A stretch of 64,000 nt of DNA from positions 1 through 64,000 of the forward strand of contig NZ_VUOK01000060.1 in assembly GCF_009806555.1 (NCBI RefSeq), written 5' to 3'. The stretch is from Methylobacterium sp. 2A. GTDB lineage: Bacteria; Pseudomonadota; Alphaproteobacteria; Rhizobiales; Beijerinckiaceae. The position numbers were made by a program, and so were the translations under genes. Within the stretch, counting starts at the first letter, position 1; the number at the start of each line of letters is the position of its first letter. Below the pieces are notes generated by a model. That model saw nothing but the letters and a program-made list of their open reading frames with translations, did no database searches and was not told the origin of the DNA. Positions 23,635 to 33,442 of the stretch are shown piece after piece.

Positions 23635-24765
23635 TCAGGCCGCGATCTCCGACGCGGAGGGCTGGCCGGCCGCGGCCGCCCGTTTGCCGAAGCGCTGACG
23701 CCACGCGTGCTGCGCCCGGTCCACGAGCTGCGCCGCCGCGCCCTGCGGCGTGCGCGCACCCGTCATCGAGGCCAGGGTCAGCGACTCGGTGCCGAACCGG
23801 CTCTTGAACCCCTCGTCGCCGCAGAGGAAATCCACAACGTGCAGCCCGCGGTCGATCGACCACATGATGTAGTCCATCATCAGCACCATGCCGGGCGAGG
23901 CGCGCTCGACCTCCGGATCATAGGTGGTGACGAAGGCCATCATCGCGCCGGCCTGGACGAAGTTGATCGACACCGCCACGACCGCGCCGCTGCATTCCAG
24001 CACGAAGGCGTGCAGCAGCCCGGTCTCGGCCAGGACCTGCACCATGGCGGGCAGCGCCCGGGAGCCTGCGTCGTAGAAGGCCGTGGAGGGAAGGCCGTGG
24101 CGCTGGAGCCAAGCCCGCTTGAAGGTGGTCAGCCGGTCGAGCACCGGCCCGAGGGGCTCCTCCGGGCCAAGCAGGCGGAAGGCGAGGGGGCCGCGCTCGC
24201 TCAAGGACTTCTGGCCGCGCCGGTAGTTCTGCCGGGTCTTCTTCGATTGGGCGTCGAACCACGCTTGGCCCGTCATCCACGGGCCACGCACCCGCCAATT
24301 GGCCTCGTCACGGTGATTCAGATGCAGCCGCACCCCGCCGGCTTCCGGCTGGAGCAGTGTCCGGGCTGCGGCATCCGGCAGGAGCCGGTTGAGATAGGCG
24401 AGATCGAAGCCGCCGGCCCGGCCGGCATGGCGCCACATCCGCCGGACGAGATCGTGGTCCGTCCGGTCGGCGAGCAGCGCGTCGCCGAAATCGGAGCAGT
24501 CCTTGGCGGCCCATTCGAGCACCCGGAATCCCTTCCGGCGCACGGTGGCGAGCGGCAGCACGCCCACGAGATCGTCGCCCCGCCACGCCAGCACGATCGC
24601 GAGCGCCCTTCGTTCCCGGTCGGGCGCGCTGGCCCACCATGCGGAGATCCAGGCGTGGCTCTGGAACACCAGGGCGCCACGCGCCGCCCACAGGGCGGTC
24701 CAGGCCGGTCCGACCTCGGCCAGCCGCTCGGCCGTGCGGATGGACTCGAAACGCTCCGTCACCAT
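23635..24765 (-). CDS. BioF2/CelD-like GNAT acyltransferase
   Basis: A 376-residue protein with two GNAT-like halves of the BioF2/CelD type, found in exopolysaccharide and cellulose loci. Markers are VFQSHAWISAWWAS near the N-terminus, the KKTRQNYRRGQKSL segment near residue 180, and HVVDFLCGDEGFKSRFGTE near 320. It probably transfers an acyl group to a sugar or to a lipid carrier in the cytoplasm; donor and acceptor are unknown. It follows the fatty-acid hydroxylase gene by only 2 bp on the same strand. Confidence 0.8.
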   Translation of the reverse strand: MVTERFESIRTAERLAEVGPAWTALWAARGALVFQSHAWISAWWASAPDRERRALAIVLAWRGDDLVGVLPLATVRRKGFRVLEWAAKDCSDFGDALLADRTDHDLVRRMWRHAGRAGGFDLAYLNRLLPDAAARTLLQPEAGGVRLHLNHRDEANWRVRGPWMTGQAWFDAQSKKTRQNYRRGQKSLSERGPLAFRLLGPEEPLGPVLDRLTTFKRAWLQRHGLPSTAFYDAGSRALPAMVQVLAETGLLHAFVLECSGAVVAVSINFVQAGAMMAFVTTYDPEVERASPGMVLMMDYIMWSIDRGLHVVDFLCGDEGFKSRFGTESLTLASMTGARTPQGAAAQLVDRAQHAWRQRFGKRAAAAGQPSASEIAA

Positions 24766-24767
24766 GG

Positions 24768-25757
24768 TCAGGCCCCCGGCCGGGATGGGGCGGGCACGCC
24801 GCGCAGGCGCCGGACCTGCTGGGCGATCCGGCGGCCCATCTTCTTCAGCGGCAGCACGTAGAGCCCCGACAGAGACTGGTAATCGGCCACGTCGCGATCG
24901 ACGAGACCGAACGTGAAGTCATCATCCGGCTTCGGAACGCAGAGGGTTCCGAACAGCCGGTCCCAGAACGAGAACAGCAGCCCGAAATTCTTGTCGTAAT
25001 GCTCCGGCGCCGTCGAATGGTGGAGCTGGTGCCATTGGGGGCACAGGATGATCGTGTTCAGCGGCCCGAACGAGATCTTGAAATGCGTATGGCGCACGAA
25101 GTCCATCATCAGGATGTTGCGCATGATGTAGACGTTGATGCCGAATACGGTGAGCTCGACCGGGTTCAAGGCCAGCAGGCTCCAGATCCCGAAGCAGAGG
25201 CCGGGGATCACGCCGTCCCAGGCCCGGTTCATCAGCTCGTCGAGGGGATGGACCCGATCCTTGGTGATCCCGACCATCACTTCGGCCGAGTGGTGGACCT
25301 TATGGAGCTCCCACAGGAACGGATAACGGTGCTGGGCCGTGTGGTAGAGGTAGTAGGACAGGTCGTAGGCGAGCAGCATCGTGGCGGTGAACATCACGAC
25401 GGTGATCGGCCCGGGCTCGCCGAGGATCGGCTGATCGATGCCGAAGAGCGTGCCCAGCACCCGGTTGGTGGCGTAGCCGACCGCGACCACGAAGGTCACT
25501 CCCGCCGGGATCAGCAGGAACGGCATGATCGCCTTGCGGGTGACGTAGAACAGCAGGTCCGCCCGGGCGGACGGATGCGTCCTCACCTCCCGCGGGAGCG
25601 CGAACTCGAAGAACTCGGCGAACGCGTACGTCTCCGCCGTGCGCAGATAGGCGATCAGGGCGCAGCCCAACGCGGTCGCGAACAGCAGGCCGGCGGCGAG
25701 CAGGTTCTCGCCCGAGACCTTCGCGGCGATCTGCTGAATGAAATCGGCGACATCCAT
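24768..25757 (-). CDS. Sterol desaturase/fatty acid hydroxylase family membrane protein
   Basis: A 329-residue integral membrane di-iron enzyme. The three histidine boxes are visible: HTAQH (139-143), HKVHH (152-156) and HQLHH (243-247), with further conserved HTH near 223. Several hydrophobic segments surround them. The reaction is probably hydroxylation or desaturation of a lipid or hopanoid-type substrate. It shares an operon with the CelD-like acyltransferase. The ATG MDVADFIQQI is chosen; the open extension upstream lacks family similarity. Confidence 0.88.
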   Translation of the reverse strand: MDVADFIQQIAAKVSGENLLAAGLLFATALGCALIAYLRTAETYAFAEFFEFALPREVRTHPSARADLLFYVTRKAIMPFLLIPAGVTFVVAVGYATNRVLGTLFGIDQPILGEPGPITVVMFTATMLLAYDLSYYLYHTAQHRYPFLWELHKVHHSAEVMVGITKDRVHPLDELMNRAWDGVIPGLCFGIWSLLALNPVELTVFGINVYIMRNILMMDFVRHTHFKISFGPLNTIILCPQWHQLHHSTAPEHYDKNFGLLFSFWDRLFGTLCVPKPDDDFTFGLVDRDVADYQSLSGLYVLPLKKMGRRIAQQVRRLRGVPAPSRPGA

Positions 25758-25990
25758 GTCTATGCGTTCCCTTCGGCCGATCGAGACCGCTTCACCGGCG
25801 CGCCGTTCAGGTCCTGTCGCGTCGAGGCCGGTTCCGGTGGTCTGCTCCACACGAGGTGCGTAGCCATCGGACTATTTTGCCGGCCGGGCCGTCTGCGGGA
25901 CGTGGGTTTCGATTGCGGACCAGTGCCGTGGACGCCATGCAGCGCGACCTCCGATCCGGCTCCAATACTGGTCCCGTCGCGCATCCCGGC

Positions 25991-27142
25991 TCATCCGACC
26001 GGAACCGCGGGGCGACCCCACTTCCGCGCCCGCTGCAGGGGCGCCTGCACCGCGTCGGCGATGCCTTCGGCCGCGGAGGCCTCCGAGAACAGCGCCTCGT
26101 AGCGCGCCCGTGCGGCCTGCCCGAAGCCGTTCCAGGCCGCCGGGTCGGCAAGGATGCCGGCCAGGGCCTGCGTGATCGGCTCGGGGCCGCCGGGCGGGAC
26201 GATCCATCCTGTCTGCCCATGCTCCACGACCTCCGGCAGGCCCCCGATCGCCGTCACCAGCGGCGGTACGCCGTACGCCATGGCCTCGATCGCCACCCGG
26301 CCGAGGGATTCCGGACGCTGCGACGGCATGGTCACCACGTCGGCCCAGCGGTAGAGCGGGGTCGGATCGGCCACGAACGGTTCGAGGCTCACCTGTTCCG
26401 AGAGGCCGGACGTGACGATCCGCTCCGCCAGGGCGCGCTCGCGGGCCTCATCCTCGAAGGCGCTGCCGACGATGCGCAGTTGGATCCGCCGTCGCAGCGC
26501 GTCGGGCAGCGCGGCCACGGCTTCGATCAGCACGTCCTGACCCTTGATCCGGCTGATACGCCCCAGCATCAGCACCCGGAGCGGACGGCTGCCGTCGTAT
26601 CCGCCCGCATTGATCGCGGCAGGCCCGGCGATGCCGTTGTAGACCACCCGGGCGCTGGTCCCCGTCGGCAGCGCGTAGGCCCGGGCGGTGGCATGCGCGT
26701 TGAAGACCACGTCGGCGCCGCTCCAGCGGATCAGTCCGCGCAGGACCGTCAGCACCGCCCCTTCCGGGATCTCGTGAACGTGGACGAGGCTGCGCCCGGG
26801 CAGCAGGCGCGCGGCGAGCAGGTAGTCGGCCACCACCGTCGTGTTGATGTAGACGAGGTCGCTCGCGCGAATCCGCCCAAGCGCGCGCAGCACCGCGACC
26901 GGCAGGGCGATCGGCGCGACGGCGAGGCGCCGCGCCAGACCCTTGCGCCGGAGGATCCACAGCGGCTCGATCACCAGGCGGCTGGCGAAGGGCTCCAGCG
27001 CCGCCACGATCGGACCCTCCCTGGGCAGGATCACGTCGATCCGCGCGGTCGGATGCAGGGTGCGCAGGGTGCGGACCGTCTCGATGAAGCAGCGGTCCGA
27101 TCCGTAAAGTTCAAAGCCTTGATGCACGCAGGTGATCATCAT
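25991..27142 (-). CDS. GT4-family glycosyltransferase
   Basis: A retaining GT-B glycosyltransferase of family GT4, 383 residues from the ATG. The N-terminal half has MMITCVHQGFELYGSDRC; the C-terminal half has VLMLGRISRIKGQDVLIEA and the donor-binding region PESLGRVAIEAMAYGVPPLV with the EX7E-like glutamates. It likely adds a sugar to the lipid-linked repeat unit of an exopolysaccharide. The start is uncertain: a TTG at 27223 with AGAGGA eight bases before it would add 27 residues, whereas the ATG pair here has GGAGG directly abutting. Confidence 0.88.
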   Translation of the reverse strand: MMITCVHQGFELYGSDRCFIETVRTLRTLHPTARIDVILPREGPIVAALEPFASRLVIEPLWILRRKGLARRLAVAPIALPVAVLRALGRIRASDLVYINTTVVADYLLAARLLPGRSLVHVHEIPEGAVLTVLRGLIRWSGADVVFNAHATARAYALPTGTSARVVYNGIAGPAAINAGGYDGSRPLRVLMLGRISRIKGQDVLIEAVAALPDALRRRIQLRIVGSAFEDEARERALAERIVTSGLSEQVSLEPFVADPTPLYRWADVVTMPSQRPESLGRVAIEAMAYGVPPLVTAIGGLPEVVEHGQTGWIVPPGGPEPITQALAGILADPAAWNGFGQAARARYEALFSEASAAEGIADAVQAPLQRARKWGRPAVPVG

Positions 27143-27346
27143 CCTCCGCGCGGGCGCACCGTACGATCCCGGATTAACCGAGACCTCCCGATCGTCGGTC
27201 AATGCAGCGCGAATGGTCTGCAAGATCAGGTCCTCTACCGTGGGATTAAGTGCTGGTTAAATGGCAAACTAAAGGTTGAAAAACCCTGGGTCGCTTGGCC
27301 GTCAATGTCTCTTATAGTATACGAGCCGATATTGGAAGGAAGGACA

Positions 27347-28525
27347 ATGCCTGATCGGGTACCCGCGGTGCTTATTCTAGGAACGCGTGGGATCCCGGCC
27401 GCGCATGGCGGGTTCGAGACTTTCGCTGAACGTTTTGCCCGCTATCTCGCCGTTCGGGGCTGGCGTGTCGGCGTCTATTGCCAGCGAGAGGTCGATCGCG
27501 TCGGCGCGCGGATCTCGACACGGGTCTGGAACGGCATCGAGCTGATCACCGTGGAAGTCGGGCTCAAGGGGCCGGCCGCGACCCTGGCCTTCGATGCCCT
27601 CTGCGCTCGCGACGCGGCAAGGCGCGGCGGCGTCTGCCTCGTGCTCGGCTACAACGGCGCGGCCTTCCTGCCCTATCTGCGCGCCAGCGGCGCCCGGATC
27701 CTGACCAATATGGACGGGATCGAGTGGCGCCGCCCGAAATGGTCGCTGCCCATCCGGGCCTATTTCTACGTCAGCGAATGGATTGCGGGGTGGTCCTCGC
27801 ACCGGCTCGTCGCCGACCATCCGGCCATCGCTGACCACCTGGCCAGCCGGCGCCCGCGCCGGGCGATCGTGACCATCCCCTATGGCGGCGACCCGCCGCC
27901 CGCCGAGGTCGGGCCGCCGCCGCTGGGGCTGGAGGCCGGCCGCTATCTCGTCTCGATCGCCCGCATCGAGCCCGACAACAACATCCTGACGATGGTGGAG
28001 GCGTTCTCGCGCCGGCACCGGGGTGTCCGCCTTGTGGTGCTCGGGGCCATGCGTGTCCACAACCGCTATCATCGCGCCGTGGAGGAGGCCGCCTCGCCCG
28101 AGGTTCTGTTTCCCGGCGCCATCTACGAGCCCGATCAGGTCCAGGCCCTGCGGGTCCACGCGCTGGCCTACCTCCACGGCCACATGGTGGGCGGCACCAA
28201 CCCGTCGCTGGTGGAGGCTTTGTGGGCGGGCAATGCCGTGATCGCCCACGACAACCCGTTCAACCGGGGAACCGCCGGCGACGGGCAATTCTACTTCGAC
28301 GACGTCGCCTCCTGTGCATCCGCGATCGAGTGCGTGCTGGCCGACGCGGATGCGGTCGAGACTGCCCGCGCGGCGGCTCGGCGGCGCGCCGAGGCGTTCC
28401 GGTGGGGCGACGTCCTGGCGGCCTACGAGGACGAGGTGCGGCGGCTCGGTGGTTATCCACCGGCGGAACGCGTCAAGGCGCCGTTGGCCGAGCCCGTCGG
28501 GGCCACGGCCGGGGCCGAATGGTGA
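27347..28525 (+). CDS. DUF1972-type rhamnosyltransferase-like glycosyltransferase
   Basis: A 392-residue GT-B protein of the DUF1972/GT4 group, related to WchF-type rhamnosyltransferases. Signatures are LILGTRGIPAAHGGFETFAER at the N-terminus, NMDGIEWRRPKWS near residue 120, and GGTNPSLVEALWAGNAVIAHDNPFN. GAAGGAAGGA just upstream is a strong ribosome binding site and fixes the start. It is divergent from the GT4 gene across a 204-bp AT-richer spacer and overlaps the following hydrolase gene by 7 bp. Confidence 0.88.
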   Translation: MPDRVPAVLILGTRGIPAAHGGFETFAERFARYLAVRGWRVGVYCQREVDRVGARISTRVWNGIELITVEVGLKGPAATLAFDALCARDAARRGGVCLVLGYNGAAFLPYLRASGARILTNMDGIEWRRPKWSLPIRAYFYVSEWIAGWSSHRLVADHPAIADHLASRRPRRAIVTIPYGGDPPPAEVGPPPLGLEAGRYLVSIARIEPDNNILTMVEAFSRRHRGVRLVVLGAMRVHNRYHRAVEEAASPEVLFPGAIYEPDQVQALRVHALAYLHGHMVGGTNPSLVEALWAGNAVIAHDNPFNRGTAGDGQFYFDDVASCASAIECVLADADAVETARAAARRRAEAFRWGDVLAAYEDEVRRLGGYPPAERVKAPLAEPVGATAGAEW

Positions 28526-29766
28526 GGCGCAGCCGGCGGGGGCTGCTCGCCGGCAGCCTCGCCGCTTTGGGTGCGGGGGTGCTTCCGGCCCGGAGCGCCG
28601 TCGAGCCGATGCCGCTGCGCCGGGGCATCGCCCTCTGGCCCTGGTTCTCGCTCACCACGGAATTCCCGGCGCCGCGCATCGACTATGCTTGGCCGCCGTT
28701 CCAGGCGGATCGCCCCGTGCCGAGCCGCGCCGATCTGATGCGGCTCGCCGCCCTCGGCTTCGATTTCGCGCGCCTGCCCCTCGATCCCGGCCCGTTCGTG
28801 GCCTTCACGGGTGCGCGCCGGGCCGACCTCCTCGGCAGCCTGTCGGCCGCGATCGATACGGTTCTGGCGGCCGGCCTGCGCGTGGTGGTCAACGTCCAGG
28901 CGAACGCGGCGACCCACCATTACACGCCGGAGGCCTTCTACGGCACCGACCGGGCGCCGCTCCTCCCGGCCTATCGGGATCTCGTCGGCGAGCTGGCCCG
29001 CCTGTGCGCCCGCAAAGGCGTGGACCGGGTGGCGCTGGAGCCGGTCAACGAGCCGCCGCAAGCCTGCGGCGCCCGCGCGTGGACCCGCGTCCAGGAGGGG
29101 CTTCTGACCGCGGCCCGGTCCGCCGCACCGGCGCTGACCCTGGTGGCGACGGGCTCCTGCGGCAGCCTCGTTGCCGGCCTGACGGCCCTCGACCCGGCGC
29201 CGCTCGCGCGGTTCGCGCCGCTGCTCTACACCTTCCACTTCTATGAGCCGTACCTGTTCTCCCATCAGGGGGCGACCTGGCTCACCGAGGAGCCGTTCTA
29301 TCGCTGGCTCAACGCCGTGCCCTGGCCTGGGACGCGCGGGCGCATGACCGGGACGCTGGAGGCGGTGCGGACCCGCATGGCGGCCGATCGGTCGGTTCCG
29401 CAGGCCGAGAAGGCGCGCGATCTCGCGGTGATCGAGGCCAAGCTGCGCGACTACGGTGAGGCCGAGCCCGGACCCGCCTTCCTCGCCGCCGCCATGGAGC
29501 CGGTCGCGACCTGGGCCGACCTCTACGGCATCCCGCGCCGGAATGTGCTGATGGGCGAGTTCGGGGCCCTGCGCACCGATGCCCGTTATCAGGCCGCGCG
29601 CGCCGCCGACCGCGCCGCCTATCTCCGCGACGTGCGGCTCACGGCCGAGCGGGCGGGCTTCGCGTGGTCGTTCTGGAATCTGTTCGACGGGCTGGGCCTG
29701 ATGGACGACGCGCACGCGGTCGATCCCGCCCTGGTGGCGGCGCTGGGCCTCAAGGCTTCGCCGTGA
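28519..29766 (+). CDS. GH5-family glycoside hydrolase with Tat signal
   Basis: A 415-residue secreted cellulase-like (GH5) enzyme. The N-terminus MVRRSRRGLLAGSLAALG has a twin-arginine pattern ending near LPARSAVEP. Predicted catalytic residues are Glu178 in EPVNEPP (acid/base) and Glu347 in LMGEFGAL (nucleophile), with the TFHFYEPY segment between. In an EPS island such hydrolases trim or release nascent polymer. Its ATG lies 7 bp inside the glycosyltransferase gene, and its 3' end overlaps the convergent ligase gene by 17 bp. Confidence 0.85.
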   Translation: MVRRSRRGLLAGSLAALGAGVLPARSAVEPMPLRRGIALWPWFSLTTEFPAPRIDYAWPPFQADRPVPSRADLMRLAALGFDFARLPLDPGPFVAFTGARRADLLGSLSAAIDTVLAAGLRVVVNVQANAATHHYTPEAFYGTDRAPLLPAYRDLVGELARLCARKGVDRVALEPVNEPPQACGARAWTRVQEGLLTAARSAAPALTLVATGSCGSLVAGLTALDPAPLARFAPLLYTFHFYEPYLFSHQGATWLTEEPFYRWLNAVPWPGTRGRMTGTLEAVRTRMAADRSVPQAEKARDLAVIEAKLRDYGEAEPGPAFLAAAMEPVATWADLYGIPRRNVLMGEFGALRTDARYQAARAADRAAYLRDVRLTAERAGFAWSFWNLFDGLGLMDDAHAVDPALVAALGLKASP

Positions 29767-31006
29767 GGTGGTCTGCGGCGCGTCCGCGGATCGGCGCCTG
29801 CGGGAACAGGACGATCAGCATCAGGGCGAACTTCGCCAGCAGCGTGGTCTTGCCCGCCAGCCCCTCGAAGGTGTTGACCAGGATCACGAAGGCGAGGATC
29901 GGCAGCCAGACCCCGCGGCGGCAGGTGCGAGCGACCTCCGCGAGGTAGAGGCCCACCGCCACCACGAGGAGCGTCGTCATCAGGATACCGTGGTAGAGGA
30001 GGGTCGAGACGATCGAGTTCTCGATGCCCCATTCGAGCCCGTAGATCCGCCGCAGGGTGGTGACCTGGACCAGATCCGGGCCCAGCAGCAGGTCCCGGAA
30101 CGGGATCGCGTCGAAGACCGCCAGCATGTCGACCCGGGCCTGCGCGCTGCCGCCGTCCGAGGAGAACCGGTCCAGCAGGGTGTCGAAGAAGCCGATCGCG
30201 GCCAGCACCGCCACGGCGACCGGCACCAGCGTCAGCGCGAAGCAGGCGCAGGCCGCGCCGATCAGCGGGATCCGCCCGCGCCGCAGGACGCGGCCAAGGG
30301 CAACGAGGCCGACCGCGCCGCCGAGGGCCAGGGTGACGATGGTGGCCGAGCGACCGCCGAACGTCACCAACGCCACGAGCTGCAGGGCGATCATCCCGGC
30401 GCGCAGGGCTGGACCGAGCCGTCCGCCGCCCGCGGCGAGCGCCAGGATGTAGCAGGCGGTGACGGTGGCGTTGCTGAGCGGGTGGCCCTGCAGGGCCGCC
30501 GAGCGCGTGTCCGTCTCGAAGGCCATACCGTCGAGCCGGAACGGGAAGAAGCGCTGTCCGCTGGCGAGCTCGTAGAGGCCCAGCAGCGCGTTGGCGAGCA
30601 TGAGGAGGTGGAACACGGTCTCGATCCGCTCCAGGGTCGCGGCGTCGCGATCCATGAGCAGGATCGGCAGGAGGCCCGCCAGCACGAAGGTGTCGATCGA
30701 GCCGGCGAGCCCGTTGCCGCCGCGGGCCGCGATCAGGGCGAGGAGCAACACGCCGCAGAAGGCCAGCAGCACGCTGGCGGGCCGGCGGTTCAGGGCCTGC
30801 GCCGCCGGGATCACGGGATTGCCGGCGCGCAGAAGCATCCAGCCGAACAACGCCACCGCGAGGTAGGTCGCCGGATGGATTTTCGAGGCCGCCGAGCCGG
30901 TGAGCCCGTCATAATTGAGCCCGATGGCCCAGAGGAGGCCGCCCGAGACACCGACGAGGATCGCCGCCCAAAGGATGTAGACGAGGGACTCAGCTCGGGA
31001 AATCAC
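29750..31006 (-). CDS. O-antigen ligase/polymerase-like membrane protein
   Basis: A 418-residue polytopic protein with about 11-12 predicted transmembrane helices and one large loop (about residues 270-330: DTLLDRFSSDGGSAQARVDML, GPDLVQVTTLRRI, EWGIENSIV). This is the Wzy/WaaL architecture. The GTG start gives MISRAESLVYILWAA. It sits between a Wzc-like protein and a GH5 hydrolase, so it probably polymerises EPS repeat units in the periplasm. The frame is open far upstream only as a shadow of the Wzc-like gene. Confidence 0.82.
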   Translation of the reverse strand: MISRAESLVYILWAAILVGVSGGLLWAIGLNYDGLTGSAASKIHPATYLAVALFGWMLLRAGNPVIPAAQALNRRPASVLLAFCGVLLLALIAARGGNGLAGSIDTFVLAGLLPILLMDRDAATLERIETVFHLLMLANALLGLYELASGQRFFPFRLDGMAFETDTRSAALQGHPLSNATVTACYILALAAGGGRLGPALRAGMIALQLVALVTFGGRSATIVTLALGGAVGLVALGRVLRRGRIPLIGAACACFALTLVPVAVAVLAAIGFFDTLLDRFSSDGGSAQARVDMLAVFDAIPFRDLLLGPDLVQVTTLRRIYGLEWGIENSIVSTLLYHGILMTTLLVVAVGLYLAEVARTCRRGVWLPILAFVILVNTFEGLAGKTTLLAKFALMLIVLFPQAPIRGRAADHLTAKP

Positions 31007-31083
31007 ACGCCGCCCTGTGCCCGTCCGCACCGGCGCGGTGCGGGGCGCGGCAAGGCGCGCGGTCGGTTCGGCCCGCGCGAGCC

Positions 31084-33183
31084 TCACGCCCGGCGCCGAT
31101 CCAGGAGGAGGGAGCCCGAGATCGGCCGGCCCAGCGCCTCGGAGGTGTCGACGAGGTCGATCAGGTCGCGCTGGCGGGTCGCGCCGTTGCAGGCGACCAT
31201 CAGCACCCGGTCGGCCGCATTGGCCAGCGGGCCGAGGCGCAGGTTCTCGCTGAGCACGCCGCCATCCACGATGACCAGATCGAACCGGCCCTTCACGCCG
31301 GCCACGAACCGCTCGATATTGTCCGTCGTCAGGGCATCGCGGATCGATTTGCGGGTGTCGCCGAGCCCGATCTTGCGCGCGCCGGATTTCGGATCGATCG
31401 CGGTCACCGCGTTGAGGCTCTGCTCGCCGCGCAGCACGTCGAGGAGGCCCCCTGTGCCGGAACCGTCGGCCCGCAGATCCGCGTCCACGAGCAGGACCCG
31501 GTCGCCGCGCCCGACCGCCACCGCGGCGAGCAGCCCGATCACGGCCCGGCGCTGCAGCTCGTCCGATTCGCCCGATGTCACCATCAGCACCATCGAGCGC
31601 CCGCGGCTGCCCGTGGTCGCGGCGAGGTGATCCAGGGTGAAGCTCGCGGCCGCCGCGTTGGCGCCCCGCGGCCGCAGGCCGGGCAGCACCGCCACGACCG
31701 GCGCGTTCGAGATCCGCTCCAGCTGGCGCGGCGACAGCACCGTGGGCGCGAGATATTCCCGCACCAGCGCGAGCCCGGCGCCGAGGCCGACACCGCCGAA
31801 CAGGGCGGCGGCGATCAGGATCAGCCGCGGCGGCCAGCTCGGATCCTCCGGCGGCCGGGCCGCCGTGATGATCCGCGCGTTCGAGCTGTCGATGCTGGTC
31901 TGCTCCTTGATCTCGCGAGCCCGGACCAGGAAGCTGTTGTAGACCGAGCGCGCGGCCTCGACTTCGCGCTCCAACTCGCGCTGCTGAACCGAGGATTGAG
32001 AGTTGACCGCCGCCTGCTGCCGGAGGCGACCCAGCTCGGCGGTGAGCGTCCGCTCGTTGGCCTGGGCGCGGTGGAACTCGGTCTCGGCGGCGCCGGCGAT
32101 CCGGCCGAGTTCGGCGTCGATCAGACGGCGGACATCCTGCATCTGGGTGCGCACGGCCGCGATGAACGGGTGGCGCTCGCCGAGATTGGTGCGCAGATCC
32201 GCCTCCTTGGCGGCGATTTCGGCGTATTGGCCGCGCAGGCGGTCGATGACCGCGGACTGGACCGCCTCCGGCATCGCACCTGCGCTGATCGCCCGGCCGC
32301 GGGCGTCCCGGATCCCCTGGAGGCGGGCCTGCGCGTCGGCCGTCCGGGCCTGGGCCGCCACCAGCCGCGAGTTCAGGTCGGTCAGCTGCTGCTCGTTGAC
32401 GAGCCGTCCGCTGGCGGTGATCAGGCCGTGGCTGGCCTTGTAGTCCTCGAGTTTCTTGTCGGCGTCGTTGACCGCGTTGCGCAGCTCGTCGAGCCGGCCC
32501 CGCAGATCGCCCGCCGCCCGCCGGGCGGCCTCGGCGCGTGCCTCGGTCTGGTCCGCGAGGTAGGCGTTCGCGATGGCGTTGACGATGCGCGCCGAGAGGT
32601 CGGGATCCATCGTGGTGACGATCACGTCGATCACGAACACCTTGTCGGCGCGCTTCACCGCGAGCCTGCGACGGAGCTGGTCGAGGGCGCGGCCCCGCGC
32701 GTCGGCCATCCGCTCGGGCTGCGGCCCGGCCACCAGGGTCCGGAGGGAGGCCTTGGCCCGCGCCAGCCAGCTGCTCTTCGGCACACCGAAGCCCGGTTCC
32801 GTCTCGAGTCCGGTCCGGGCCACGGCCCGTCCCAGCACCGCGTCGGACTCGATCACCTTCACCTGGCTCTCGACCTGCGCGATGCCGCCATCCGGCGAGA
32901 GGGTGCCCGGGTTGACGTCGTTGGAGACGACCTGCCGGTCGCGCGGGTCGATCAGGATCTGGGCGGTCGCCGTGTAGAGGGACGGCGTGAGCAGGGCATA
33001 GGCCCCGGCCAGGAGGGCGAGCAGCAGGGCGGTCCCGAACACGATCCGCTTGCGCCGCCAGAGGATGCGCCACAGATCGCCGGCCTCGGCGCTGGTCTCC
33101 GGCCGGGCGGGCCGCTCGGGCAAAGCCGGCTGCACCGGCGCCAGCCAGGTCGCGACAGCGAGGTTAGGGTCGATCCGTGTCAC
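31084..33183 (-). CDS. Wzc/GumC-type polysaccharide co-polymerase with degenerate kinase domain
   Basis: A 699-residue co-polymerase. It has a cytoplasmic lead, TM1 near 48-66 (RIVFGTALLLALLAGAYALL), a Wzz domain with long coiled coils (about 200-440), TM2 near 455-480, and a C-terminal BY-kinase-like ATPase domain (about 525-695). Walker A' VLLVDADLR (near 561) and a Walker-B-like FDLVIVDGG (near 636) remain. At the Walker A position, however, the sequence is TSGESDELQRR, without the GK(S/T) P-loop lysine, and no tyrosine cluster ends the protein. It probably controls EPS chain length without kinase activity. Confidence 0.88.
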   Translation of the reverse strand: MTRIDPNLAVATWLAPVQPALPERPARPETSAEAGDLWRILWRRKRIVFGTALLLALLAGAYALLTPSLYTATAQILIDPRDRQVVSNDVNPGTLSPDGGIAQVESQVKVIESDAVLGRAVARTGLETEPGFGVPKSSWLARAKASLRTLVAGPQPERMADARGRALDQLRRRLAVKRADKVFVIDVIVTTMDPDLSARIVNAIANAYLADQTEARAEAARRAAGDLRGRLDELRNAVNDADKKLEDYKASHGLITASGRLVNEQQLTDLNSRLVAAQARTADAQARLQGIRDARGRAISAGAMPEAVQSAVIDRLRGQYAEIAAKEADLRTNLGERHPFIAAVRTQMQDVRRLIDAELGRIAGAAETEFHRAQANERTLTAELGRLRQQAAVNSQSSVQQRELEREVEAARSVYNSFLVRAREIKEQTSIDSSNARIITAARPPEDPSWPPRLILIAAALFGGVGLGAGLALVREYLAPTVLSPRQLERISNAPVVAVLPGLRPRGANAAAASFTLDHLAATTGSRGRSMVLMVTSGESDELQRRAVIGLLAAVAVGRGDRVLLVDADLRADGSGTGGLLDVLRGEQSLNAVTAIDPKSGARKIGLGDTRKSIRDALTTDNIERFVAGVKGRFDLVIVDGGVLSENLRLGPLANAADRVLMVACNGATRQRDLIDLVDTSEALGRPISGSLLLDRRRA

Positions 33184-33442
33184 GATCGGTCACCGTCGTC
33201 TCAATCCTGGCCAGGTTCGCACCGGCCGCTCGCCCGGTTGCAAGAGTCGCGCGAATTGCTCGTATGGTTCAGAAGCTGAGATTGTCTCGGCAAGACGTAC
33301 CCATTACTGAACATGTCGTAAATACCCGATGCAACTTCGGGTCAGCTATGCCGTGTAATCATCTCCCTTACGGTTAGGGATTGGATCGAAGGTCGGTCCG
33401 TTGATCAACCGATCACGGGGCTGCAGAGGAGCACGCAGAACG

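Noticed and set aside
25856..28525. 889-codon plus-strand ORF before the DUF1972 glycosyltransferase
   Set aside because: The first 490 codons are antisense to the GT4 gene. A strong ribosome binding site and the conserved N-terminus place the real start at 27347.
29750..33073. 1107-codon minus-strand ORF
   Set aside because: The ligase-like gene occupies its last 418 codons. The upstream part is an alternative frame of the Wzc-like gene, rich in Arg and Gly with no domain.
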